A stretch of 64,000 nt of DNA from Sulfuricella sp. (GTDB taxonomy: Bacteria > Pseudomonadota > Gammaproteobacteria > Burkholderiales > Sulfuricellaceae): positions 1 through 64,000 of the forward strand of contig JAHFRP010000004.1 in NCBI GenBank assembly GCA_023266195.1, given 5' to 3'. Positions 21,291 through 36,000 of the stretch are shown here, in pieces. The notes beneath the pieces are model-generated. The model was not told where the DNA came from, did no database searches, and saw only the letters and a program-made list of their open reading frames with translations. A program made the translations under genes and the position numbers. Each line of letters opens with the position of its first letter. The stretch's first letter is position 1.

Positions 21291-24200
21291 TCAGTGAAAA
21301 TCCCGCGACCGGGCAACCAGTCCGCCGAGCAGGTGGCTGTAGTCTTCCAGCCGGCCCGCCACCAGATGCACCACGTCGCCCTCCCGCTCCAGCACCCCCA
21401 CCACGCCCATCAGGCGCGCCCCCAGCAGCACGCGGCGCTGTTTTTCCGCCGGGGCGCGCCACACCACCACGTTGACCGTGCCGGTCTCATCCTCCAGGGT
21501 AACGAACACCGCCCCTCCGGCGGTGCCAGGGCGCTGGCGGCCGATCACCAGCCCCGCCGCCCGCGCCAGCTTGCCGTGCTCCAGGGTGCGCAGCTGCGCC
21601 GCGGTCTGCATCCGCATCCGGTCGAGCCGGCCGCGCAGCAGGGCGAGGGGATGGCGCTCCAAGGTGAGGCCCAGGCTGGCGTAGTCGGCGACGATATTCT
21701 CCCCTTCGGTCGGCGGCAACAGCGCCGGCAACTCTTCCTGCACCGGCGCGCCTTGCAGCAGCGGCGGCATGGCTTCGATGCCGGCCACCTGCCAGCGCGC
21801 CTGGCGGCGGTGGCCGGAGAGCGAAGCCAGCGCGCCGGCGGCGGCCAGGCTCTCCAGATCGCGCCGGTCGAGCGCGGCGCGGCGGGCGAGGTCTTCGGCG
21901 TTAACGAATGGCGCAATTTTGCGGGCCACTTCCAGGCGCTCGGCGCCTTGGCGGGAGAGCCCCTTGACCAGGCGCAGGCCGAGACGGAGGGCCGGGTAAA
22001 ACGGTTTTTTTCTAACCGCGTCCTCCGCGGTGAAAGATTTTTTAACTTCCACCATCTCCAGCCCGCAATCCCACCCGCTCGCCGTCACGTCCGCCGGCAG
22101 CACTTCCACGCCATGCCGCCGCGCGTCCTGAATCAGCTGCGCCGGGGCGTAGAACCCCATCGGCTGGCTGTTGAGCAGGGCGCAGGTGAAGGCCGCCGGC
22201 TCGTGGCGCTTGAGCCAGGCGGAGACGTAGACCAGAAGGGCGAAGCTGGCGGCGTGGGATTCGGGGAAGCCGTACTCGCCGAAGCCCTGGATCTGCTGGA
22301 AGACGCGGCGGGCGAATTCCTCCGGGTAGCCGCGCGCGGCCATGCCGTCGATCAGGCGGGATTCGAAATGCGCCAGCCCGCCCTTGCGTTTCCAGGCCGC
22401 CATGGAGCGGCGCAGCTGGTCCGCTTCGCCGGGCGTGAAACCGGCCGCCACCACCGCCAGCTGCATCACCTGTTCCTGGAAGATCGGCACCCCCAGGGTG
22501 CGTCCCAGCACCGCCTTGACTTCCTCGCCCGGATAATCCACCGGCTCCAGCCCCTGGCGGCGGCGCAGGTAGGGGTGCACCATGCCGCCCTGGATCGGGC
22601 CGGGGCGCACGATCGCCACCTCGATCACCAGGTCGTAGAAAGTGCGCGGCCGAAGCCGCGGCAGCATCGCCATCTGCGCCCGCGATTCGATCTGGAACAC
22701 GCCCATGGTGTCGGCGCGGGCGATCATCGCGTAGACCGCCGGATCCTCGGCGGGAATATCGGCCATGGCGAACGGCGCGCCGCGCCGCCGTCCGACCAGT
22801 TCCAGCGCGCGGCGAATGGCCGAGAGCATGCCCAGGGCAAGCACGTCCACCTTGAGCAGGCCGAGCGCGTCCAGGTCGTCCTTGTCCCACTGGATCACGG
22901 TACGGTCCCGCATCGCCGCGTTTTCGATCGGCACCAGGCGCGACAGCGGGCCGCGTGAGATGACGAAGCCGCCGACGTGCTGGGAAAGATGGCGCGGGAA
23001 GCCGATCAGGTCGTTGACCAGGGCCGTCAGCCGCGCCAGCATCGGGTTTTCCGGATCGAAGCCGGCCTCCCGCAGGCGCTCCGGCAGCACCTGGCGCCCG
23101 TCCCACCAGGAATTCGACTTGGCCAGCCGCTCCACCTGCTCCGGGTCGAACCCCAGCGCCTTGCCCACGTCGCGCAGGGCGCTCTTCGGGCGGTAGGTGA
23201 TCACGGCGGCGGCCAGCGCGGCCCGCTCCCGCCCGTACTTGGCGTAGATGTACTGGATCACCTCCTCGCGCCGGTCGTGCTCGAAATCCACGTCGATATC
23301 CGGCGGCTCGCCCCGCTCTTTCGAGATGAAGCGCTCGAACAGCAGGTTGCCCCGCGCCGGATCCACCTCGGTCACGCCGAGGCAATAGCACACCGCCGAA
23401 TTGGCCGCCGAACCGCGGCCCTGGCACAGGATGCCGCGGCTCCTGGCGAAGCGCACGATGTCGTGGACGGTGAGAAAATAAGGCTCGTAGCCGAGCTCGG
23501 CGACCAGCGCCAGCTCATGCTCCACCTGGGCGCTCACGGTTTCCGGCACGCCTTGCGGCCAGCGCGTCCCCATTCCGTCTTCGGTCAGGCGGCGCAGATG
23601 GCCGGCCGGCGTTTCGCCCGCCGGCACCAGCTCCTCGGGGTACTCGTAGCGCAGGCAGTCCAGACTGAAATCGCAGCGGGCGGCGATGCGTAGGGTTTCC
23701 GCCAGCAATTCGGCCGGATAGATGCGGGCGAGCCGCTCGCGCGGCCGCAGGTGGCGCTCGCCGTTGGGGTAAAGGGCGTGGCCCGTCCGCTGCACCGGGA
23801 GACCGGAGCGGATGGCGGTGAGCGTGTCCTGCAGCGCGCGCCGGCCGCGCCGGTGCATGTGCACGTCCCCCGCCGCCGCCAGCGGCAGGCCGGCTTCCGC
23901 GCCCAGCCGCTGCAATGCGGCCAGCCGCCCGCGGTCGTCGGCGCCGCCGAGCAATTCCACCGCCAGCCAGGCGCGGCCGGGAAAGTTTTCCACCAGCCAG
24001 CGCGCGGGCGCAGGCTCCGCCGCCTCGTCCGGCAAAAGCAGCGCCAGGCAACCCGCCGGCCCCGGCTCCAGATCGCGCAGTTCGATGCGGTAGCTGCCTT
24101 TGGACGCCGCCCGCCGCGCCGCGGTGATCAACTGGGAAAGGTTGCCGTAGCCCTCCCGGTCGGCGGCGAGCAACACCAGGCGCGGCCCGTCTTCCAGCCG

Positions 24201-24470
24201 GAATTCGGCGCCGACGATGAGCTCGATGCCGTGTTCCTTCGCCGCGACGTGGGCGCGCACTATCCCCGCCAGCGAGCATTCGTCGGTGACGGCGATGGCG
24301 GTATAGCCCAATGCAGCAGCCTGCGCCGCCAGCTCCTCGGGATGGGAAGCGCCGCGCAGGAAGGTGAAATTGCTGATGCAGTGGAGCTCGGCGCAGGCGG
24401 GAACCGTCGAGCCGCAATCGCTCCCCCCTTTGGAAAAGGGGGGCTGGGGGGGATTTGCCGATGTTTGCAT
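21291..24470 (-). CDS. dnaE2: Error-prone DNA polymerase III alpha subunit (ImuC/DnaE2)
   Basis: [63 protein letters not shown]. Start assigned at the ATG upstream of a repeat. Confidence 0.94.
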   Translation of the reverse strand: MQTSANPPQPPFSKGGSDCGSTVPACAELHCISNFTFLRGASHPEELAAQAAALGYTAIAVTDECSLAGIVRAHVAAKEHGIELIVGAEFRLEDGPRLVLLAADREGYGNLSQLITAARRAASKGSYRIELRDLEPGPAGCLALLLPDEAAEPAPARWLVENFPGRAWLAVELLGGADDRGRLAALQRLGAEAGLPLAAAGDVHMHRRGRRALQDTLTAIRSGLPVQRTGHALYPNGERHLRPRERLARIYPAELLAETLRIAARCDFSLDCLRYEYPEELVPAGETPAGHLRRLTEDGMGTRWPQGVPETVSAQVEHELALVAELGYEPYFLTVHDIVRFARSRGILCQGRGSAANSAVCYCLGVTEVDPARGNLLFERFISKERGEPPDIDVDFEHDRREEVIQYIYAKYGRERAALAAAVITYRPKSALRDVGKALGFDPEQVERLAKSNSWWDGRQVLPERLREAGFDPENPMLARLTALVNDLIGFPRHLSQHVGGFVISRGPLSRLVPIENAAMRDRTVIQWDKDDLDALGLLKVDVLALGMLSAIRRALELVGRRRGAPFAMADIPAEDPAVYAMIARADTMGVFQIESRAQMAMLPRLRPRTFYDLVIEVAIVRPGPIQGGMVHPYLRRRQGLEPVDYPGEEVKAVLGRTLGVPIFQEQVMQLAVVAAGFTPGEADQLRRSMAAWKRKGGLAHFESRLIDGMAARGYPEEFARRVFQQIQGFGEYGFPESHAASFALLVYVSAWLKRHEPAAFTCALLNSQPMGFYAPAQLIQDARRHGVEVLPADVTASGWDCGLEMVEVKKSFTAEDAVRKKPFYPALRLGLRLVKGLSRQGAERLEVARKIAPFVNAEDLARRAALDRRDLESLAAAGALASLSGHRRQARWQVAGIEAMPPLLQGAPVQEELPALLPPTEGENIVADYASLGLTLERHPLALLRGRLDRMRMQTAAQLRTLEHGKLARAAGLVIGRQRPGTAGGAVFVTLEDETGTVNVVVWRAPAEKQRRVLLGARLMGVVGVLEREGDVVHLVAGRLEDYSHLLGGLVARSRDFH
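21998..22056. repeat. Family K hairpin inside dnaE2
   Basis: AACGGTTTTTTTCTAACCGCGTCCTCCGCGGTGAAAGATTTTTTAAC. Confidence 0.7.
24421..24457. repeat. Family B single arm in the dnaE2 N-terminal codons
   Basis: CTCCCCCCTTTGGAAAAGGGGGGCTGGGGGGGATTT. Confidence 0.85.
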
Positions 24471-24479
24471 GTAACTTGT

Positions 24480-24556
24480 GTAGGTCGGTTCAAGCGCAGC
24501 GGAACCGACGATTTCGCTCGCGGCATGTCGGTTCCGCTGCGCTTGAACCGACCTAC
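24480..24556. repeat. BIME family G
   Basis: GTAGGTCGGTTCAAGCGCAGCGGAACCGAC...GTCGGTTCCGCTGCGCTTGAACCGACCTAC. Confidence 0.9.
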
Positions 24557-24571
24557 CAACTACGAACGGCT

Positions 24572-24628
24572 GTAGGTGCGAATTCATTCGCACGGCCCGA
24601 TCGGTTGTGCGAATGAATTCGCACCTAC
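24572..24628. repeat. BIME family F
   Basis: GTAGGTGCGAATTCATTCGCAC...GTGCGAATGAATTCGCACCTAC. Confidence 0.9.
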
Positions 24629-24636
24629 ATCCAGAC

Positions 24637-26037
24637 TCACGCAAAAAGCCCATGCAGGAACCATTTCCGCTCGCCCCGCAGCTCCCGGAATATCCACAGC
24701 CGCGCCCCCTGTGAATCCTCGGCGACGAAGTAGTCGCGCGCCGCGTCCCGCCCGTCCCACCAGCCGCTTTCGATGCGCTCGGGTCCGGCGCGCAGAACAA
24801 ACCCATCCAGCGCACCCATAGGCTCGGGCGCATCCAGCAGCCACAAGGGGCGCGGCCCGGAAACGGGTGCGGGCGCTTTCTCGCCGGGCTCGGCGTAGCG
24901 CCAGGCCAGCTCGGGCCGATGCTCGGCGACGGCGCACAGGCCGCGCACCGCCGCCGCTCCCAGCCGCGCCTGCAAGCGCTCCACCAGCGCGGCCCGCTCC
25001 TCCGACTCCTGCGCTGCATCCGGAAACAGGGAAAAATTTCGACCATCCAGCGGCCGGATGTCGTCGGCGGCAAGCGCCACCGCCTCCACCGCCGCCGGCA
25101 GCGCCAACTGCCCCAGCCGTTCCCGCAGCAGCGCCAGCCAGTGGCGGGCATCGCGGCCGGGCGCGGCGAGGCCGAGCGCCACGGCGGTGGCGGGCTGCTT
25201 GCGGTGGAGCAGGGTCAAATTCAGCCGCTGCACCCCGCCGCCGCGCCCGATCAGATAACCCTCCAGCTCCAGCAGCAGGCGCCGGGTGGCGAACAGCAGC
25301 GCTTCCGTCTCCCACACTTCGGCGGGCAGCTCCAGCCGGGCCTCGAAGCTGGCCGGCGGGACGAAAGGCGGGCGCAGGTCGGGGCTGTGCCCCAGCGCCC
25401 GGTCGAGCCGATCCAGCAGCGCCGGGCCGAAGCGGCGGTTGAGCCCGGCGCGCGGCAGGTTCAGGCAGTCGCCGAGCGAAACGGCGCCGATGCCGTGCAG
25501 CGCCGCAACGGCTGCCGGCTCAAGCCCCAGCAGCGCAAGGGGAAGGGGTTTCAGCCGCTGGGCCAGCTGTTCCATCTCGCCGATCCGCTCCTCCAGGCCG
25601 GCATGGGCCAGCAGCCAGGCACCCAGCGGCGTCGGCGCCGCCGCCAGGAAGCCCCGGTAGCCCAGCCCGGCGACACCATCCCGCACCCGTCCGGCAAGCT
25701 TTTCCAGCCCACCGAACAGCCGCAGGCAGCCGCCCACCTCCAGCAGCAGGCCGTGCGGCGCAACCAGGCTGACGACCGGCGTGAACTGCCCAGCCCAGGC
25801 GCCAAGCCGCGACAGCGCGGCGGCTTCCACGGCCTCGTCGCGGCGGCGGACGCGCAACTGCGGCACCAGGGCCGATGCGGCGGATATCGACATGCCCGGC
25901 CTGACCCCCGCCGCATCCGCTTCCCGGTTGCAGCCCAGCACCAGCCGCCCCTCCGCGACCGCCAGCGGCTCAGGCGAGCCACCCTGGGGAAAGATTTCCA
26001 GGGGCAGAAGGGGAAAATACAGGCCTAGCCAAAGCAT
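24637..26037 (-). CDS. imuB: ImuB-type Y-family polymerase-like protein
   Basis: [15 protein letters not shown]...[22 protein letters not shown]; between imuA and dnaE2. Confidence 0.9.
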   Translation of the reverse strand: MLWLGLYFPLLPLEIFPQGGSPEPLAVAEGRLVLGCNREADAAGVRPGMSISAASALVPQLRVRRRDEAVEAAALSRLGAWAGQFTPVVSLVAPHGLLLEVGGCLRLFGGLEKLAGRVRDGVAGLGYRGFLAAAPTPLGAWLLAHAGLEERIGEMEQLAQRLKPLPLALLGLEPAAVAALHGIGAVSLGDCLNLPRAGLNRRFGPALLDRLDRALGHSPDLRPPFVPPASFEARLELPAEVWETEALLFATRRLLLELEGYLIGRGGGVQRLNLTLLHRKQPATAVALGLAAPGRDARHWLALLRERLGQLALPAAVEAVALAADDIRPLDGRNFSLFPDAAQESEERAALVERLQARLGAAAVRGLCAVAEHRPELAWRYAEPGEKAPAPVSGPRPLWLLDAPEPMGALDGFVLRAGPERIESGWWDGRDAARDYFVAEDSQGARLWIFRELRGERKWFLHGLFA

Positions 26038-26124
26038 GACGATTGAACCTAAAAAACCGAGTCACTAACCGCGAAGGCGCGAAGGCGCTAAGAAAACAAC
26101 ATCTGCCTGATTAACCGCAATCTC

Positions 26125-26181
26125 GTAGGAGCGGCCTCCTGGCCGCGAATATCGAAATCGCGGCCAGGAGGCCGCTCCTAC
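26125..26181. repeat. BIME family D
   Basis: GTAGGAGCGGCCTCCTGGCCGCG...CGCGGCCAGGAGGCCGCTCCTAC. Confidence 0.9.
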
Positions 26182-26189
26182 GCCAACGC

Positions 26190-26942
26190 TTAGACGCCAT
26201 CCATCCCCCGGCTGAGGCTGGACTCATCAGGACAGTAACAATTGGAAAACTTATCGCTCATCCCTGACAACCTCGCTTTCTTTGCGCCTTCGCGCCTTTG
26301 CGGTTCAACCGCTTCTTGCGGATCGAAATCCAGCCACACCGGCGCCGCCACCGCACCGCCGCGACGCTTCAGGATGCGCACGGCGAGGCCGCGCGGGGCA
26401 CGCTCCAGTTGAAGGCGCAGCGCCGCCGGCGAGGAACGGTCGGCATCGCGGGAGGAGCCGAACAGCAGACCGCATGCCCCACCCGATTCCGCCGCCAGTT
26501 GCAGGCGGCGCAGGGCGCGCTCGTCGGTTTTGGGAAACCACGCCAGCACCGCCGCGCAGGCGCCGGAGCGCAGCGCCTGCTCCGCCGCCCAGCGGGCATC
26601 CGCGATGGCGGCGGGATCGAGCAGCAGCAGCCGCGACAACTCCACCCCTCCCCGAGCCAGCGCGGGCGCATAGGGCAGGTGCGGCGGCGACACCCAGGCG
26701 AGCCAGCGCGCTTCCTTGCTCAGGCGGGCGAGCAGGGGCAGCACCAGCCGCAGTTCGCCGATTCCTTCCCGTTCCACCAGGATTTCCGTCAGCGCCCCCA
26801 CCGGCCAGCCTCCGCCGGGAAACAGGTCGTCCAGCATGGCGAAGCCGGTGGATACGCCCGCCGAGGCCGCATGGCTGTGCTCGCCGCCGCGCCAGATGGC
26901 GGGGTGTTGCAGCAAGGCATTCAAGGCTGGCTTCATATCCAA
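26190..26942 (-). CDS. imuA: ImuA (RecA/SulA-like translesion synthesis protein)
   Basis: GFAMLDDLFPGGGWPVGALTEILVEREGIGELRLVLPLLA; C-terminus extended by repeat sequence. Confidence 0.9.
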   Translation of the reverse strand: MDMKPALNALLQHPAIWRGGEHSHAASAGVSTGFAMLDDLFPGGGWPVGALTEILVEREGIGELRLVLPLLARLSKEARWLAWVSPPHLPYAPALARGGVELSRLLLLDPAAIADARWAAEQALRSGACAAVLAWFPKTDERALRRLQLAAESGGACGLLFGSSRDADRSSPAALRLQLERAPRGLAVRILKRRGGAVAAPVWLDFDPQEAVEPQRREGAKKARLSGMSDKFSNCYCPDESSLSRGMDGV

Positions 26943-27135
26943 AATCTCAATTCGTTTACCGCAAAGGGCACAAAGGAATGCAAAGAAAATTCGATCTGGA
27001 ATACCGTCATGTAAGCCAATCGAACGCGGAGGACGCGGAGGAATTCAAAGGCTTGCCTTCCATTACGGCAAAAGTCCATCAGCACCTGCTTTTCCGTTTT
27101 TCCTCTGCGTCCTCGGCGGTTTCAGCCGTTTTCAC

Positions 27136-27738
27136 TCACAGCGCGTTCCCATTGCGGATAACTCCCACCCCCAAGCCCTCGATCACCAATGGCTCGCGCC
27201 GCAGATCGACCAGGATCGGCTCGAAATCGGGATTCTCCGGCAGCAGCCGCACCCGGTCCCCGCTGCGCTGGAAACGCTTGACGGTTACCTCGTCCGCCAG
27301 CCGCACCACCACGACCTGACCATTGCGGGCTTCGGAAGTGCGGTGCACGGCGAGCAGGTCGCCGTCGAGAATGCCGGCGTCGCGCATGCTCAGCCCCTGC
27401 ACCCGCAGCAGGTAATCGGCGCGCGGGCTGAACAGAAGCGGATCGAGCTGGTAACGGGATTCGACGTGCTCCGCCGCCAGGATCGGGCTGCCCGCCGCCA
27501 CCCGCCCCACCAGCGGCAGACCGCCGGCCTCCTTCAGCCGGATGCCGCGCGAAGCCCCCGCCTGCATTTCGATCGCGCCCTTGCGCGCCAGCGCGCGCAG
27601 ATGCTCCTCCGCCGCGTTGGGGGAGCGAAACCCCATAGCCTGGGCGATCTCGGCCCGCGTCGGCGGAAAGCCGGTCGCCTCGCCGTATTCACGGATCAGT
27701 TGCAGAATCTGCGCCTGGCGCGGGGTGAGCGGGTCCAT
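27136..27738 (-). CDS. lexA: LexA repressor
   Basis: [52 protein letters not shown] cleavage site, [10 protein letters not shown] Ser, VTVKRF Lys. Confidence 0.97.
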   Translation of the reverse strand: MDPLTPRQAQILQLIREYGEATGFPPTRAEIAQAMGFRSPNAAEEHLRALARKGAIEMQAGASRGIRLKEAGGLPLVGRVAAGSPILAAEHVESRYQLDPLLFSPRADYLLRVQGLSMRDAGILDGDLLAVHRTSEARNGQVVVVRLADEVTVKRFQRSGDRVRLLPENPDFEPILVDLRREPLVIEGLGVGVIRNGNAL

Positions 27739-27786
27739 CGGGGTGCCTCGTCGGATAGGGAGCCTGGGCGGGATAGCGCAAGCCGA

Positions 27787-27806
27787 TACTGTAATTATAT
27801 ACAGTA
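27787..27806. promoter_or_regulatory. LexA (SOS) box
   Basis: TACTGTAATTATATACAGTA: CTG-N10-CAG, very close to the E. coli consensus; 48 bp upstream of lexA ATG. Confidence 0.93.
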
Positions 27807-28053
27807 TTCGGGTTGGCAATAAAGTGAAGCGGGGAACAAGTTGAGCGCTTCGCGCAGATGATCGATAGCCGGGGGCAGTCCGGCGGCTGATTACTTCTTT
27901 TGCTTCGCTGCATGGGCCGTACAAAGAAAGTATTCCGCCCGCCGGGCGGACGGCACCCAATCAATCGGTACGCATGGCGCACCCACGACTATTTCTGGTG
28001 ATCAAATAGGTAATAGGGGTTTGTCTCTGTTGTTTGGAGCCATCCCCAAACCA

Positions 28054-28239
28054 TCAAGCCGCTTTCTTGACCGGCTGATTCGCTCTTTTACTGACGTAAA
28101 GCACTTCAACGCCAACGACGTTGCCTTCAACGTCGTAGTCCAGGATCACGCCTGGTTTGATTTCTTCGGTTTTTTCAACGTCACCTTCAGCCAGTTCCAG
28201 ATACAACGCATCGGCGATAGGATCGAATTCGATTTTCAT
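28054..28239 (-). CDS. DUF2283 protein (putative antitoxin-like partner)
   Basis: IEFDPIADALYLELAEGDVEKTEEIKPGVILDYDVEGNVVGVEVL. Confidence 0.88.
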   Translation of the reverse strand: MKIEFDPIADALYLELAEGDVEKTEEIKPGVILDYDVEGNVVGVEVLYVSKRANQPVKKAA

Positions 28240-28508
28240 AGGTCGTTCACCTTTTCATCGAAATAAGCGGTGACAATAGTCAGCGGCTCGTTCGTTTCAT
28301 TATAGATAACCCTTAGTACCAGAAAGCCTTTTTCTGGGATCGGCAGCAGGGCATGTACCAGGTTGGGGTCGTCGTTATCGTTTTCTATCCTTGCAGGGTG
28401 TTCCAGGGCCGCGGCGACCCACTCCAGTTTGATCTTCCTTCGCTGGATTCGTTTTTCTGCGTGGCCGCTTAATCTGAATTGCATGCGCCTGATTTTACTT
28501 TCATTCAT
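28236..28508 (-). CDS. DUF4258 protein
   Basis: FRLSGHAEKRIQRRKIKLEWVAAALEHPARIE...FLVLRVIYNETNEPLTIVTAYFD; overlaps DUF2283 gene. Confidence 0.85.
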   Translation of the reverse strand: MNESKIRRMQFRLSGHAEKRIQRRKIKLEWVAAALEHPARIENDNDDPNLVHALLPIPEKGFLVLRVIYNETNEPLTIVTAYFDEKVNDL

Positions 28509-28589
28509 CGATTGACGACAACATACCCCAAAAAAACGCCGCACCGGAATACCGGTACGGCGCAACGGGGGAAACGGGTCAATAAACGG

Positions 28590-32171
<3,582 letters not shown>

Positions 32172-32456
32172 AAATACCCCTTCCAGTTCCAGACAATATT
32201 AGAGCGTTATTCGCGCACACAATCACATTGGAACAAAACCCATCCAGCCGGTTCTGTCGGATGAAAAATTCAGTGCAGCTTCTTGCCAAACTACCACGAC
32301 CTTAAAAGTCAGGCAACAAACTACATAATATATATATCAGATGTCTTATACAAGTGTATCGGCATCGACCGGGTGCGGAAATTCAGGCAAAAAAAACCGC
32401 CCGCCGACGAATCGGCAAGGCGGTAGGGGGTGGCGCGGGGGTGTTGAAACGCTGCG

Positions 32457-32513
32457 GTAGGAGCGGCCTCCCGGCCGCGATGTCGATATTCGCGGCCGGG
32501 AGGCCGCTCCTAC
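32457..32513. repeat. BIME family D
   Basis: GTAGGAGCGGCCTCCCGGCCGCG...CGCGGCCGGGAGGCCGCTCCTAC. Confidence 0.9.
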
Positions 32514-32535
32514 GGAGCTTTGCTGAACTTTCCGA

Positions 32536-32868
32536 TCACACGCAGCCGGTGGGCTTGGGCAAGCCGGCGATGCGGCAGCCCTGCTTGGCCGGGCCGTAAG
32601 GAAACAATTCGTACAGGTACTTGGAATTGCCCTTCTCCGGGCCGTATTCCTTGGTCATCGCCTTTTGCATCAGGCGGATGTTCGGCACGGTGCCGCTCTC
32701 GGCGAAGCCTTGGCGCAGGAAGCCGATCACTTCCCAGTGATTTTGGGTCAGGCTTAGCCCTTCTTTCGCAGCAATCGCGTTGGCCAGGCCTTCGGACCAC
32801 AGGCTCAGGTCGCGCAGGTAGCCCTCCGGGTCGGTGTCGATAACGTTGCCGTCAATTTCGAATTCCAT
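32536..32868 (-). CDS. dsrC: DsrC/TusE family sulfur carrier with both C-terminal Cys
   Basis: IDGNVIDTDPEGYLRDLSLWSEGLANAIAAKEGLSLTQNHWEVIGFLR...KQGCRIAGLPKPTGCV. Confidence 0.94.
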   Translation of the reverse strand: MEFEIDGNVIDTDPEGYLRDLSLWSEGLANAIAAKEGLSLTQNHWEVIGFLRQGFAESGTVPNIRLMQKAMTKEYGPEKGNSKYLYELFPYGPAKQGCRIAGLPKPTGCV

Positions 32869-33014
32869 GCTTCTCTCCTTTCAAATAAGCAGATTTGGTT
32901 TTTGTCTAACAGTTGGTGTTTGTATAATACAAAGCCCGAGTAACTTGGTCAAGTAATTTATCCGAATTGCTCGGTGTATAATTCGACGCACCGCTTTTTC
33001 TCCCCCCAACCGCC

Positions 33015-36000
33015 GTGCAATCAACTCTCCGAACCCTCGCCACCGCCCTGCCCGGCTGCATGATCGCCGACCGCCACGGCTTCCGGCGGCAGATCGACAA
33101 GCTGCGATCCCTGGCCGCCGCGAACAAGCCCATCGCCGCGCCGCTCCAGCAACTGCAAGCCGCCGTCGAAAAATCGGCCGAAACGTTGCGCTGCCGGCTG
33201 GAGCGCCTGCCGCGGCCCGATTACCCCGAAGAGCTGCCGGTATCGGGCAAGCGCCACGAAATCGCCGCCGCCATCGAGAAAAATCAGGTGGTCATCGTTT
33301 GCGGCGAAACCGGCTCCGGCAAAACCACCCAGCTACCGAAGATTTGCCTGGAATTGAAGCGCGGCGCCGCGGGACTGATCGGCCACACGCAGCCGCGCCG
33401 CATCGCCGCGCGCACCGTGGCATCGCGCATCTCGCAGGAACTCAAAAGCCCGCTCGGCCAGGCGGTCGGCTACAAGGTGCGCTTCACCGACAAATCCAGC
33501 CCGGACAGCTACATCAAGCTGATGACCGACGGCATCCTGCTGGCGGAAACGCAGAACGACCGCTTCCTTTGGGCCTACGACACCATCATCATCGACGAGG
33601 CGCACGAGCGCAGCCTCAACATCGATTTCCTGCTCGGCTATCTCAAACAAATTTTGCCGAAGCGGCCCGACCTGAAAGTCGTCGTCACTTCCGCCACCAT
33701 CGACGCCGAGCGGTTTTCCCGGCACTTCGGCGGCGCGCCGGTGATCGAGGTTTCGGGCCGGCTGTATCCGGTGGAGATGCGCTATCGGCCGCTAGCACCA
33801 GCCCGCGCAGCGGCACTTCGTCCCCCTCGCCCGCAGGCGGGAGAGGGCCGGGGTGAGGGCCTGTCGATCGAAGAACCCACGGAAGCCGACCTCGAAGACG
33901 CCATCCTCGATGCGGTGGACGAAGTTTCCCGCCTGGGCTCCGGCGATATCCTGATTTTTCTTCCCGGCGAACGCGAAATCCGCGACACCGCCGAAGCCCT
34001 GCGCAAGCACCATCCCGCCGGCGCAGAAATCCTGCCGCTGTTCGCCCGCCTCTCCGCCGCCGAACAGGAGCGGGTATTCCACCCCGGCGGCGCGCGCCGC
34101 ATCGTGCTCGCCACCAACGTGGCGGAAACCTCGCTCACCGTGCCCGGCATCCGCTACGTGATCGACCCCGGCTACGCCCGCCTCCTGCGCTACAGCTACC
34201 GCTCCAAGGTGGAGCGCCTGCAAATCGAGAAAATCTCGCAGGCCTCCGCCAACCAGCGCGCCGGGCGCTGCGGCCGGGTGATGAGCGGGGTGTGCGTGCG
34301 GCTCTACGCGGAAGACGATTTCAACACCCGCCCCGCCTTCACCGACCCGGAAATCCGCCGCAGCAACCTGGCCGCGGTGATCCTGCGCATGAAGGCGCTG
34401 GGGCTGACCGACATCGACGACTTCCCGTTCCTCGAACCGCCCGATTCCCGCGCCATCGCCGACGGCTTCAAGCTGCTGGAAGAACTCGGCGCGGTGGACG
34501 GCGAGCGCACCCTCACCGAAACCGGCCGCCAGCTTGCCAAACTGCCGATCGACCCGCGCATCGGCCGGATGATCCTGGCGGCCAGGGCGGAAAACTGCCT
34601 GGCGGAAGTGCTGGTCATCGCCGCCGCCCTGTCGGTGGCCGACCCGCGCGACCGGCCGATGGACAAGCAGCAGGCGGCCGACGACAAGCACCGCCAGTTC
34701 CAGGACGAAAATTCGGATTTTCTCGGTTACCTCAAACTGTGGGCGTTCTACGACGAGGCGCTGAAACACAAGAAATCCAACCGCAAGCTGCTCGATCTGT
34801 GCCGTGAGCATTTCCTTTCCGCCACGCGGCTGCGCGAGTGGCGCGAAATCCACGGCCAACTCCACGCCCAGGCGGTCGAGATGGGCCTCAAGCCCAACCA
34901 GGTCCCGGCCGGCTTCGAGGAAATCCACCGCGCCCTGTTGGCCGGTCTGCTCGGCAATATCGGCGTAAAGACCGAAACGGCGGAATACGCCGGCACGCGC
35001 GAAATCAAGTTCCACCTGTTTCCCGGTTCGGCGATCTACAAAAAAGCGCCGAAATGGGTGATGGCGGCGGAGCTGACCGAAACCACCAAGCTCTACGCCC
35101 GCACCGCCGCCAAGATCGAGCCGGAATGGGTGGAGAAGGTCGCCGGGCCCATGCTGCGCCGCCATTACTTCGACCCGCACTGGGAAAAAAACACCGCCCA
35201 GGTCGCCGCCTTCGAGCGCGTCAGCCTGTACGGCCTGACGCTGGTGCCGCGCCGCCGCGTCCACTACGGCACCATCAACCCGGCCGAGTCGCGCGAAATC
35301 TTCATCCGCGGCGCATTGGTGGCCGGCGAATTCAATACGCGGGCACCATTTTTCGTGCACAACCGCAAGCTCGTCGCCGAAGTCGAGGAACTGGAGCACA
35401 AATCCCGCCGCCAGGACGTGCTGGTGGACGAAGAGCGCATCTACGCCTTCTACGACGCGCGCATTCCCGCCGGCATCCACAACGGCGCGGACTTCGACAA
35501 GTGGCGGCGCGGGGCGGAGAGGAGCCCTCTCCCCAACCCTCTCCCGAAGGGCGAGGGAGCAAACGAGAAAGGCGCCCGTTCTGATCGGCTCCTGTTCATG
35601 AGCCGCGACGACCTGATGCGCCACGGCGCCGACGCAATCACCGTCGAACTGTTTCCCGAGACCATGAAGGTGGGCGAAACCGCCTGCAAGCTCGCCTACC
35701 GCTTCGAGCCCGGCCACCCGCTCGACGGCGTCACCCTGACCGTGCCGCTGCACCTGTTGAACCAGATGGACGGCCGCCCCTACGACTGGCTGGTGCCGGG
35801 CATGATCCGCGAAAAACTCACGGCGCTGGTCAAGGCGCTGCCCAAGCGGCTGCGCTCGGCCTGCGTGCCGGTGCCGGATTTCGTGACGGCGGCACTGGTG
35901 GGAATGCTCCATACTCCCCCCTTTGAAAAAGAGGGGCCGGGGGGGGATTTGCGGTCAGACGAACTTGCCTCCGCCGTGAAATCCCCCCTAACCCCCCTTT

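Noticed and set aside
21291-25151. 1286-aa version of DnaE2 starting at 25151
   Set aside because: The extra N-terminus runs antisense/out of frame through imuB and two BIMEs; ATG at 24470 is preferred.
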